From the NCBI GenBank assembly GCA_963747555.1, contig CAVVFZ010000023.1, positions 1-64,000 on the forward strand: DNA of 64,000 nt, in the 5' to 3' direction. Positions 9,707-16,952 of this stretch are shown piece by piece; the stretch's first letter is position 1, and each line of letters opens with the position of its first letter. The notes beneath the pieces were generated by a model. That model had not been told where the DNA came from. It did not search any database and worked only from the letters and a program-made list of their open reading frames with translations. Position numbers and translations under genes: made by a program. This DNA is from DUZB01 sp963747555. Lineage in GTDB: Bacteria; Desulfobacterota; DSM-4660; Desulfatiglandales; Desulfatiglandaceae.

Positions 9707-9734
9707 TTGACGTGATATCGTAAAACAGTATCAT
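9707..9734 (+). promoter_or_regulatory. Candidate hicAB promoter and operator
   Basis: TTGACG at 9707-9712 and TATCAT at 9729-9734 form a sigma-70-like promoter with 16-base spacing, just ahead of hicA. TGATA (9713-9717) and TATCA (9729-9733) are an inverted pair overlapping it, which would suit autorepression by HicB. This is pattern evidence only. Confidence 0.4.
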
Positions 9735-9741
9735 ATATTTC

Positions 9742-9996
9742 ATGAATCATAAACAGCGGCAAACCCTCAATCGGATACTTGAAAAACCTGAGCGTCCAGA
9801 TATCCCCTGGTCTAATATCGAATCTCTATTTATTGCTCTTGGCGCTGAAGTTTCAGAAGGAAGAGGTTCACGTGTTAGAGTTGCTCTGAAAGATGTTAAA
9901 GCCGTTTTTCATAGACCTCACCCTGATCGAGTTACCGAAAAGGGTTCGGTAAAATCAGTAAGAAGATTTTTACAAGAAGCAGGAGTAATATCATGA
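9742..9996 (+). CDS. hicA: HicA-family toxin (mRNA interferase)
   Basis: 84-residue HicA with the double-stranded-RNA-binding-like fold that cleaves mRNA. Typical phrases are PWSNIESLFIALGAEVSEGRGSR and the catalytic-histidine segment VKAVFHRPHP, ending in GSVKSVRRFLQEAG. The stop overlaps the start of hicB, as in most hic operons. No clear ribosome site precedes the ATG, so translation may be near-leaderless from the promoter 8-15 bases upstream. Confidence 0.9.
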   Translation: MNHKQRQTLNRILEKPERPDIPWSNIESLFIALGAEVSEGRGSRVRVALKDVKAVFHRPHPDRVTEKGSVKSVRRFLQEAGVIS

Positions 9997-10337
9997 TGGA
10001 ATATAAAGGATATTTTGGAAAGGTTGAATTTGATGATGAGGCAAATATTTTTTATGGTGAAGTAATTAACTTACGAGATGTTGTAACCTTTCAAGGTGAA
10101 ACAGTTATCAAATTACGTAAGGCTTTTCGGGAATCTATCGACGATTATCTTGAATTTTGTGCATCGCGTGGAGAAGAGCCAGAAAAACCATATTCTGGTA
10201 AATTCGTCGTCCGCGTCGATCCTGAACTTCACAAAACCATTTCAATAGAAGCAAAAAAAACTGGAAAAAGCCTCAACGCATGGGTTTCTGATAGCCTATC
10301 TAAAATACTTCATGAAAACAGACAACCATCCAATTAG
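9993..10337 (+). CDS. hicB: HicB-family antitoxin
   Basis: 114-residue antitoxin. The N-terminal HicB fold (YKGYFGKVEFDDEANIFYGEV) is a degenerate RNase-H-like domain that binds HicA. The C-terminal segment (FVVRVDPELHKTISIEAKK) is a ribbon-helix-helix DNA-binding domain, so it probably represses its own operon. It overlaps hicA by 4 bases, with CAGGAG upstream of the start. Confidence 0.9.
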   Translation: MMEYKGYFGKVEFDDEANIFYGEVINLRDVVTFQGETVIKLRKAFRESIDDYLEFCASRGEEPEKPYSGKFVVRVDPELHKTISIEAKKTGKSLNAWVSDSLSKILHENRQPSN

Positions 10338-10343
10338 CTCAAA

Positions 10344-10364
10344 CCCGGCAAAATGCACGCCGGG
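10344..10364 (+). terminator. Hairpin after hicB
   Basis: CCCGGC (10344-10349) and GCCGGG (10359-10364) form a perfect 6-bp stem right behind the hicB stop. Only a weak T-rich stretch follows, so termination is plausible but not certain. Confidence 0.4.
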
Positions 10365-10403
10365 CTGGTTATCGGTTCTTTATACAAATTAGGAGGACCA
10401 AAC

Positions 10404-10640
10404 ATGCCTGAAGCAGCAAGATTTTACGGAACTATTATCAACCTTTTTTCGGCGCTCATCCTCCGCCACACGTTCACACGGTTTATGGCAAATACACAGG
10501 CTATTCAGTATTGACACTCCTGAAATATTAGAGGGGAATTTGCCAAAACGGGCGAAGAAGTTGGTTGATGATTGGGCAGCTATCAACAAGAGAGAACTGA
10601 AACAAAGGTAGAGCAAAGCGGGTTTCATGTTCCGGCGACG
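10404..10640 (+). pseudogene. Decayed DUF4160 gene
   Basis: AGGAGG at 10391 precedes an ATG at 10404 reading MPEAARFYGTIINLF, the usual DUF4160 start. The frame then breaks. The downstream part, FSIDTPEILEGNLPKRAKK followed by LVDDWAAINKRELKQR, is clear DUF4160 but in another frame. It ends in TAG where relatives have Trp, and the last residues (GFHVP) are in yet another frame. DUF4160 genes usually accompany a DUF2442 partner in toxin-antitoxin-like pairs; none is present. Confidence 0.75.
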
Positions 10641-10652
10641 TAAATATAAGAA

Positions 10653-11330
10653 TCAGGTTCCTTCCTTGGCGCCGCTTCGGCTTTCCAGCAAAGCAAGCGT
10701 ACCCAGATTGGGATATAACTGGTCCTTTAATGCTATGGAAATCCAGCCTTTTTCTTCCGAAACCACAACTACCAGGGCGTCGCTGGCGCGGCTGATGCCC
10801 AGTGCGGCCCGGTGACGTGTCGCTAATCCCAGCCGTTCCATGTCCATGGAATGGGGGGCCAATGGAAGCAATACGCCCGCCTTTTCAATACGGTCTCTTC
10901 GAATGATCACCGCTCCGTCGTGCAGCGGACTTCCGGGATAGAACAGGCTCTCAAGAAGCGGTAGGCTGACGGGGGCGTCGATGATGGCTCCACCCTGAAG
11001 GAGATCGTCCATGGATTCTTCCCCGGCCATTACGATGATGGCCCCGTGACGCTTTTCGCTCAGTTTGCTCAGCGCCAGGATAACAGGACCCGGCACCTGG
11101 ATGCCCGGGGAGATGCTGCATTTGAGATGGGCCTGCAGCAGACCTTTTTCCAGTTGATTCAGTCCTTCACGGATTTCATACATTTTCCGCAACAGGCTGC
11201 TCAACTGAGAAGACTCCATCAGACATGGGATATCCGCGTGAATCTCCGACACGCTCACTTTCACGGATTCCAGTTGTTCAATAATTTCCGGCTTCTCTTT
11301 CGAAACGGGCTCTTCGCTTTCCGAACTCAT
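10653..11330 (-). CDS. Diadenylate cyclase (c-di-AMP synthase), soluble CdaS-like
   Basis: 225-residue DAC-domain enzyme that makes cyclic di-AMP from two ATP. The catalytic signatures are present: GSPLHDGAVII (DGA motif) and LGLATRHRAALGISRASDA (RHR motif). The DAC domain covers roughly the C-terminal 150 residues. The N-terminal 70 residues are helical, with no transmembrane segments, as in CdaS rather than CdaA or DisA. ATG 11330 is preferred because GGGAGG sits 6 bases before it and directly abuts the alternative ATG at 11336. No c-di-AMP phosphodiesterase or receptor lies nearby. Confidence 0.88.
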   Translation of the reverse strand: MSSESEEPVSKEKPEIIEQLESVKVSVSEIHADIPCLMESSQLSSLLRKMYEIREGLNQLEKGLLQAHLKCSISPGIQVPGPVILALSKLSEKRHGAIIVMAGEESMDDLLQGGAIIDAPVSLPLLESLFYPGSPLHDGAVIIRRDRIEKAGVLLPLAPHSMDMERLGLATRHRAALGISRASDALVVVVSEEKGWISIALKDQLYPNLGTLALLESRSGAKEGT

Positions 11331-11496
11331 GTTCATCCTCCCAATGGTCTTTCAGTTCATCCGTTCCAAATATTATAAGCTGATTGTTGTGTTTTTGCAC
11401 GCCAATTCCCACATTATCGAGCATACTTTGGGAGCAGACTAATCGGGTCAGTTCCTGCTCATCTTTATTCAATAAAAACCAACGGAAATATATCAA
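11278..11496 (-). CDS. Uncertain small ORF overlapping the cyclase start
   Basis: A 72-codon minus-strand frame overlaps the start of the diadenylate cyclase gene by 53 bases. Its first 50 residues (for example NKDEQELTRLVCSQSMLD and GVQKHNNQLIIFGT) look protein-like rather than random. No good ribosome site was seen and no family is recognised. It may be a leader-type small gene or chance. Confidence 0.25.
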   Translation of the reverse strand: MIYFRWFLLNKDEQELTRLVCSQSMLDNVGIGVQKHNNQLIIFGTDELKDHWEDEHEFGKRRARFEREAGNY

Positions 11497-11795
11497 ATAG
11501 AATATTCAGTATCCTATTCAAATTCCTTGGTACTATGTTTGGATTCGACAAAGCCATTCCGCCACAGGGTCTTTTTTGCTGCCAGGTTTTTTGAAGAAGA
11601 TACAATATTCAATTGAAACAGCCCTTGCAGCGATTTAAAAATGTTTGCCGCGTGTGACAACGTCAACATTTCGCTGACTTGTTTTTCCTTTACTCCGAAA
11701 AAGAATTCTCCTATGCTCCTCCTGTTTTAATCTGCCCTCTCGCGCCAGGAAGCAATAGACACGGAAACGGCGATACAAGAACTCGAGGTTATCCC
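11497..11795. other. Intergenic stretch carrying a dispersed 65-bp repeat
   Basis: Apart from the repeat at 11511-11575 described separately, this 299-base region between divergent genes holds no gene. AT-rich sequence around 11580-11700 could contain promoters for the lipoate operon, but no clear -35/-10 pair was identified. Confidence 0.4.
11511..11575 (+). repeat. Dispersed 65-bp repeat, copy 1
   Basis: The segment begins ATCCTATTCAAATTCC, contains AAAGCCATTCCGCCACAGG and ends GTCTTTT. It recurs almost base for base, inverted, at 34074-34140 inside the gas vesicle island. Its first 20 bases also recur at 33222. It is non-coding in both full copies. Confidence 0.8.
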
Positions 11796-13355
11796 ATGAA
11801 AACATGGCGTCTTCTGGATACGCCCCCCATGACCGCAGCGGAAAACATGGCCCTGGATGAAGCGCTCCTGGAGCTGAAAGGGGAAGGAAGAACTCCGGAT
11901 ACCATACATTTTCTGCAGTTTTCTCCCAGGGCCGTGTTAGTGGGTTTTCACCAGTCCGTGGAAGAGGAAATCCGCACGGAGTACTGCCTCGCCAACGGAA
12001 TCCATATCAACCGGCGCGTCACGGGTGGAGGAGGCATCCTATTCGATGAAAGCCAGTTAGGTTGGGAGGTCATTTGCGATAAGGCATTTTTTGATATAAA
12101 GATCCCCAACAACCGTTTGTTCAGGAGGCTCTGCGAGCCGGTCATCACGGCGCTTGGCCTCCTTGGTCTTCAGTCCACCTTTCGCCCCCGAAACGACATA
12201 GAAATCAACGGCCGCAAAATATCGGGGACGGGAGGAACCGAATCGGACGGCGCCTTCCTTTTCCAGGGGACCATGCTGACGGACTTTGATGTGGACACCA
12301 TGCTTCGGAGCCTGAGAATTCCGGTAGAGAAACTCAAGGCAAAGGAAATTGACTCGGTAAAAGAACGGGTTACCTGCCTGAAATGGGAACTGGGATACAC
12401 GCCACCCCTTGAGAAAATCAAGGAGGCCATCACCCTGGGATTTGAAAGAGAGCTGCAAATCAAGCTGGAACCGGGGGAATTGACCCCTGAAGAAATGGAC
12501 CTTTTTAAAGAAAAACTGGGCTTTTACCAGTCCTCCCGATGGATTGACGCCGTAAAGCCCAATTTAAAGAGCCGCGAGATCATACAAGCCGCCTACAAAT
12601 CGGAAGAGGGGATGGTTCGTTTTACCATCATTGCAAACCTCATCCGCAGAAGAATAAAAGAGATCTACATCACGGGCGATTTTCTCTCCTTTCCCTCCCG
12701 GGCGCTTTTCGATCTGGAATCCGCTCTCAGGGGGGTAGCTCTGGACAGGGATCGGATCCATCAGGTAGTCCGATCGTTTTTTGAGGGAGGAAAAATCCAT
12801 GTCCCGGGGATGCGATGCGAAGATTTTCTCAAACCCGTGGACCAGGCACTGGAGAAGATAGCCGTGAGTAAATTGGGGATCCCGCTCAAATACTGCAATC
12901 TCATTTCCGTCACGAACGGTTCTTTTGCGGATATCCTGAAAAGGCGACCTGCACACCTGTTGTTGCCGTATTGTTCCAAACTCACTTCCTGCGATCTCCG
13001 TTATGAAAAGGGCTGCAGGATCTGCGGGAAGTGCAGCATAGGCGCCGCATCCGCCATGGGACGCACCAGAAAGATGCGAAATATTACCGTTATCAGTTTT
13101 GAAGACCTTATGGCCGAGCTGGAAAAAATAAAAGCGGCCGGTGCTTCGTCTTTTATCGGGTGCTGCTGTCAGCCCTTTTTTAATAAACACGTGGACGATT
13201 TTGAAAGGATCGGCATGCCCGGGATCCTTCTGGACATCGACAATACCACCTGCTACGAACTGGATCAGGCAAAAGAGGCCTATGCAGGTCGGTTCGAGAG
13301 CCAGACCCAGGTGAACCTGGACCTCTTGAATATGGTTTTGAGCCTGGTTCCTTAA
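11796..13355 (+). CDS. lplA: Lipoate-protein ligase A fused to a DUF116 domain
   Basis: 519-residue fusion. Residues about 1-245 are the LplA catalytic domain that adenylates lipoate or octanoate and attaches it to a lysine of an acceptor protein. It has RRVTGGGGILFDESQLGWEV near residue 73 and the active lysine in EINGRKISGTGG near residue 140. Residues about 255-350 match the LplA C-terminal accessory domain. The rest is DUF116-like, with a cysteine-rich run (LLLPYCSKLTSCDLRYEKGC, CGKCSIG) and GCCCQPFF, suggesting a metal or iron-sulfur site. ATG 11796 follows GAGG; an upstream frame adds about 39 unlikely residues. It heads an operon with an oxidoreductase and two radical SAM genes. Confidence 0.88.
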   Translation: MKTWRLLDTPPMTAAENMALDEALLELKGEGRTPDTIHFLQFSPRAVLVGFHQSVEEEIRTEYCLANGIHINRRVTGGGGILFDESQLGWEVICDKAFFDIKIPNNRLFRRLCEPVITALGLLGLQSTFRPRNDIEINGRKISGTGGTESDGAFLFQGTMLTDFDVDTMLRSLRIPVEKLKAKEIDSVKERVTCLKWELGYTPPLEKIKEAITLGFERELQIKLEPGELTPEEMDLFKEKLGFYQSSRWIDAVKPNLKSREIIQAAYKSEEGMVRFTIIANLIRRRIKEIYITGDFLSFPSRALFDLESALRGVALDRDRIHQVVRSFFEGGKIHVPGMRCEDFLKPVDQALEKIAVSKLGIPLKYCNLISVTNGSFADILKRRPAHLLLPYCSKLTSCDLRYEKGCRICGKCSIGAASAMGRTRKMRNITVISFEDLMAELEKIKAAGASSFIGCCCQPFFNKHVDDFERIGMPGILLDIDNTTCYELDQAKEAYAGRFESQTQVNLDLLNMVLSLVP

Positions 13356-13414
13356 TGCGAACGGAGTCTCTGACCGGAAAAAAGGTCAGGCAGATGAAGG
13401 CAGGAACTTCGCAA

Positions 13415-13556
13415 ACAAGGTTTCAGTGTTCAGGTTTCAGGGGAACCGTAACCGGCGCCGGGCAACCAGGAATCAAATTGAAGAACACCAATCCCCGAAC
13501 AGGGTTGCGGAGCTCAGGGAATCCTGAAACCCGAAACCTGATCCCTGAAACCAAAA
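13415..13556. repeat. GTTTCAGG-type intergenic repeat, copy 1
   Basis: The gap between two lipoate genes is framed by GGTTTCAGTGTTCAGGTTTC and the inverse-style run CCTGAAACCCGAAACCTGAT. The same framing occurs at 38178-38320 in the gas vesicle island. It is non-coding short-repeat filler that can form a long hairpin. Confidence 0.7.
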
Positions 13557-13557
13557 A

Positions 13558-14646
13558 ATGGTGAGTCCTCATATGAGTACCGTAATGACCCATTTGTTAT
13601 GCGACATCCTTGTTGTGGGAGCCGGTCCCGCAGGCTCATCCGCCGCCCTTGCGGCAGCGCGTGAAGGGATGCGGGTCCTGATGGTGGAGCGAAAGGAGAA
13701 AGCCGGCGTTCCCGTGCGTTGCGCCGAATACATGCCCGCGCCGCTCCTTGGCAAACTCGGTCTGGAGCGCCACTTTATCGTGCAGGCCGTCCGGGGGATG
13801 CGTACCTTTCTTCCCGGCGGAGAAGTGAAGGAAATGGTCGCTCCGGGATTTACCATCAGGCGCGATCTCCTTGATCAGAAACTTGCCCGTGCGGCCGCGG
13901 ACGCGGGAGTCAGAACCCTCTTTTCAACAAGGATATTAGCGGGGAATCCGGATCATCCCCTGCTGAAAATGTCGGACGGTTCCCTGGCTCGCGTGGAGGC
14001 AAAGATCATCATCGGCGCCGACGGCCCCCATTCTACCGTGGGAGGGTGGATGAATGCAGCAAATCGTTCCCTGATCCCTGCCGTTCAGGCAAGGGTTCCC
14101 CTGATTAAACCCCTCGATTTCACCGAGGTCTATCTGAAGAAAGATCTTTACGGGGGATACGGATGGCTTTTCCCGAAACAGGATGAGGCGAATGTAGGGC
14201 TTGGGATGAAAAAAAGGCGCGGGGCAGACTGTTCATTAAATGAACAACTTGGCCGTTTTCTCCTGGAACTGGCGGATGCCGGTAAGATCGCCGTCCAACC
14301 ATTGCAATATTTTGCAGGTTGGATACCTGCCGGCCCCGTCAGGACTACGGTCGCCTGCAATAAAATGCTGGTAGGTGATGCAGCGGGCCAGACCCATCCC
14401 ATCACGGGCGCGGGCCTGCCACAGGCCGTCATCTGCGGCCGCATGGCCGGAAAATGGGCAGCACGTTCTATCCGGGAGAAAAATCCGGATATTTTGAAGG
14501 GATATGAAAGAGAATGGAAAGACCTTTTCGGTGAATCGCTCCATCGCGCCGGCGAACGCCGGGCGCTCATGGAAAGGGAATGGGAAAGGTTTGATGAAAT
14601 CATCAAACAGTGCTGGATAGCTTTCAGAGAATATTATGCCGATTAA
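13558..14646 (+). CDS. FAD-dependent oxidoreductase, geranylgeranyl-reductase family (LipT-like)
   Basis: 362-residue flavoprotein with an N-terminal dinucleotide-binding motif DILVVGAGPAGSSAALAAA, an internal ADGPHS segment and the second FAD motif VGDAAGQTHPITGAGLPQA typical of the geranylgeranyl reductase/digeranylglycerophospholipid reductase family. In genomes using the LipS1/LipS2 lipoate pathway, an oxidoreductase of this kind (LipT) is encoded with the radical SAM genes. The position between lplA and two radical SAM genes makes that role more likely than lipid saturation. Alternative in-frame ATGs lie at 13573 and 13585 and no clear ribosome site decides. Confidence 0.8.
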   Translation: MVSPHMSTVMTHLLCDILVVGAGPAGSSAALAAAREGMRVLMVERKEKAGVPVRCAEYMPAPLLGKLGLERHFIVQAVRGMRTFLPGGEVKEMVAPGFTIRRDLLDQKLARAAADAGVRTLFSTRILAGNPDHPLLKMSDGSLARVEAKIIIGADGPHSTVGGWMNAANRSLIPAVQARVPLIKPLDFTEVYLKKDLYGGYGWLFPKQDEANVGLGMKKRRGADCSLNEQLGRFLLELADAGKIAVQPLQYFAGWIPAGPVRTTVACNKMLVGDAAGQTHPITGAGLPQAVICGRMAGKWAARSIREKNPDILKGYEREWKDLFGESLHRAGERRALMEREWERFDEIIKQCWIAFREYYAD

Positions 14647-14658
14647 GAATTGGATGCC

Positions 14659-15624
14659 ATGGAAGAATTGAAACACAGGATGGAGAGGGCAAGGCAGATC
14701 TCTTACGGCAGGCACGGAAAGAAAATCACCTTTTTTCTTCCCGGCATGTTTTCTCTGAACGGCGTTACCGGGAAATATCCGGCCGTCTCCATTACCGGAA
14801 ACCGGTGCGAACTCCATTGCGAACACTGCAAAGGAACACTCCTTACTTCCATGATTCATTCGGAAACCCCGGAGCAACTGGTCGACCGATGCCTCTCCCA
14901 GTGGAAAAAGGGGGCCATCGGCCTACTGATCAGTGGAGGATGCGACCGGATGGGTCGTCTGCCCTGGAAGGCATTCCTCCCTGCGATCGAAGAAATAAAG
15001 CAGAAGACGAATCTTTTCCTCTCAGTACACAGCGGCATTGTTGATGCGGCAACCGCCCGGGATCTGAGAGAAGCGGGGGTGGACCAGGCACTCCTTGACA
15101 TCATCGGGGATGATGAAACGTATCGCGCCATCTACCACGTGGATTTCGGCATCGAAAAAATCATCCAGTCCCTGGAACATCTTCAAAAAGCCGGGCTTCC
15201 CGTCATTCCCCATGTGGTCTGCGGCCTTTATTACGGCCGGATCAGAGGAGAAAAAGAGGCTATAAACATCCTTTCCCGGTTTGACGTAGATCAGGTGGTC
15301 ATCGTTTCCCTGATGAATCTGCCGGGCCCTAAAGAAGAGCGTTTTGGGCTTCCCACGGCGGAGGAGATCACCGATATCATCGTTGAAACCAGGGAGAAGA
15401 TTCCGGACGCACAGATCAGTTTAGGCTGCGCACGAGAAAGAGGCAATACCCGAATAGAAACCATGGCCGTCGAAACGGGAGTTAACCGCATGGCCATACC
15501 CTCTGATGAAGCGATCGCCATGGCTGAACAATCAGGGGTTGAAATCAGATACCAGCGTACCTGCTGTTCCGTTCCCACGGATCAATCGGGAGAAAGCTGG
15601 ACTCAGAATGGGAGTTCGTCATAG
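14659..15624 (+). CDS. Radical SAM protein, probable lipoate synthase subunit (LipS1/LipS2-type)
   Basis: 321-residue radical SAM enzyme. The SAM-binding cluster motif CX3CX2C is at C50, C54 and C57 (NRCELHCEHCKG), followed by the glycine-rich LISGGCDRMG. Extra cysteines near the C-terminus, SLGCARERG and YQRTCCSV, could hold an auxiliary iron-sulfur cluster, the sacrificial sulfur source in lipoyl synthases. ATG 14659 is used rather than TTG 14650. It begins 12 bases after the LipT-like gene. Which of LipS1 or LipS2 it is cannot be decided by eye. Confidence 0.8.
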   Translation: MEELKHRMERARQISYGRHGKKITFFLPGMFSLNGVTGKYPAVSITGNRCELHCEHCKGTLLTSMIHSETPEQLVDRCLSQWKKGAIGLLISGGCDRMGRLPWKAFLPAIEEIKQKTNLFLSVHSGIVDAATARDLREAGVDQALLDIIGDDETYRAIYHVDFGIEKIIQSLEHLQKAGLPVIPHVVCGLYYGRIRGEKEAINILSRFDVDQVVIVSLMNLPGPKEERFGLPTAEEITDIIVETREKIPDAQISLGCARERGNTRIETMAVETGVNRMAIPSDEAIAMAEQSGVEIRYQRTCCSVPTDQSGESWTQNGSSS

Positions 15625-15700
15625 TTATCCCCAGCATGATAACGTGATCTTCACAAAATGAACGTATCTTATTCTTATTCAAAATCGGGATTAATGGAGT

Positions 15701-15848
15701 CATGAGGTCTTTGCTGCCACATAAACCTTCACCGACCGTCGCGAGTCCTTCTATGCTGGTACAGCGAAACGATTATATTCATCCATCCGTACCAGCATGG
15801 AAGGACCGGTGCAGCCACAGGAATCAGATGGGCAAAAAAGACCTCATG
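15701..15848. repeat. 148-bp inverted-repeat element between two radical SAM genes
   Basis: Outer arms CATGAGGTCTTT (15701-15712) and AAAGACCTCATG (15837-15848) are perfect inverses. Inner arms GTCCTTCTATGCTGGTAC (15745-15762) and GTACCAGCATGGAAGGAC (15789-15806) match with one mismatch. The whole forms a cruciform-like element inside the operon gap, consistent with a small REP/REPIN or MITE-like insertion. Confidence 0.75.
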
Positions 15849-15901
15849 ACGGATGGCTGAAATTTAAATGGGATACAAATAAACCAAGGAGAAAAACCAA
15901 A

Positions 15902-16942
15902 ATGACAACCATGGAACCTCAGGCCGAAAGCCCTGATCATTTGCGAATGAGTCTTGCCGCCGCAATGACGCTCGGATTCAAAAAAGGCCTCTTCTACCGA
16001 AAGGCGAGACTCTATTGCGTAAACCTTCTTCTGACCTACAGGGCGGGGTGCGTGGCAAGATGCGCCTATTGCGGCCTTTCGAACCGGCGACCCGGCGCTT
16101 ATGACCAGAAAAGCTTTATACGGGTGACCTGGCCCACCTATTCTCTTGATGAGATTATCGAACGTATATCCGAAAGATTGGATCGGGTCAAAAGAATCTG
16201 CATCTCCATGATCACCCACAAGCGAGCCATAAACGACACAAAAGAAATCTGCGCAAGACTGCGCTCCAGTTTTGATGTTCCCGTTTCCCTCCTGATTGCC
16301 CCCACAATCCTGAACAAAAGTGATCTGCTGGATTTCAGAGCCGCCGGCGCCGACAAGATCGGGGTTGCCATTGATCTGGCGACTCCCGATCTGTTTGACC
16401 GGTTTCGGGGGACGGGAGTGGGAGGACCACACGAATGGGAAGTTTATTGGAAGTGTCTTGCAGACTCTGTAGAACTTTTCGGGGACGGCAATGCGGGTCC
16501 TCACTTTATGGTAGGGATGGGGGAAACGGAAAAAGAGATGTGCGAAGCGATTCAAAGGGCCAGGGATATGGGGGCGAGGACACATCTCTTCTCCTTTTTT
16601 CCCGAAGCGGAATCCAGGATGGCCGACCACAAAATGCCTCCCATGGAACAGTACCGGCGCATACAGGTCGCCCGGCATCTGATCGACCACCAGTTGTCCG
16701 CGGAGAACCGCTTCATCTGGAATGACAAGGACCAGATCACAGGATTCGGCATCTCTCCTTCCGAGTTGGAAGAGGTTATCCAATCGGGCGAACCCTTCCG
16801 CACAAGCGGATGTTCAGGCTACGATGGCCAGGTCGCCTGCAACAGGCCCTACGCCAATTCAAAACCAGGCCCCGACATACGGAACTACCCCTTCCCGCCC
16901 GACGAAAACGATCTTTTGCGCATAAGAAAACAGATGGGATAG
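15902..16942 (+). CDS. Radical SAM protein, BioB-like, probable second lipoate synthase subunit
   Basis: 346-residue radical SAM enzyme with the CX3CX2C motif in AGCVARCAYCGLSNRRPG and a biotin-synthase-like barrel. The C-terminal segment SGCSGYDGQVACNRPYAN adds cysteines suitable for an auxiliary cluster. ATG 15902 is preferred: AAGGAG lies 10 bases upstream, and the longer frame from 15797 is translated repeat element. It pairs with the preceding radical SAM gene, as LipS1/LipS2 do, in place of a single LipA. The octanoyl group would be carried by a lipoyl-domain protein or GcvH elsewhere. Confidence 0.8.
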   Translation: MTTMEPQAESPDHLRMSLAAAMTLGFKKGLFYRKARLYCVNLLLTYRAGCVARCAYCGLSNRRPGAYDQKSFIRVTWPTYSLDEIIERISERLDRVKRICISMITHKRAINDTKEICARLRSSFDVPVSLLIAPTILNKSDLLDFRAAGADKIGVAIDLATPDLFDRFRGTGVGGPHEWEVYWKCLADSVELFGDGNAGPHFMVGMGETEKEMCEAIQRARDMGARTHLFSFFPEAESRMADHKMPPMEQYRRIQVARHLIDHQLSAENRFIWNDKDQITGFGISPSELEEVIQSGEPFRTSGCSGYDGQVACNRPYANSKPGPDIRNYPFPPDENDLLRIRKQMG

Positions 16943-16952
16943 GAGACTTTTC

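Noticed and set aside
13558..14646. Lipid geranylgeranyl reductase role
   Set aside because: The family match is real, but the position within a lipoate operon favours a LipT-type role; no isoprenoid gene is nearby.
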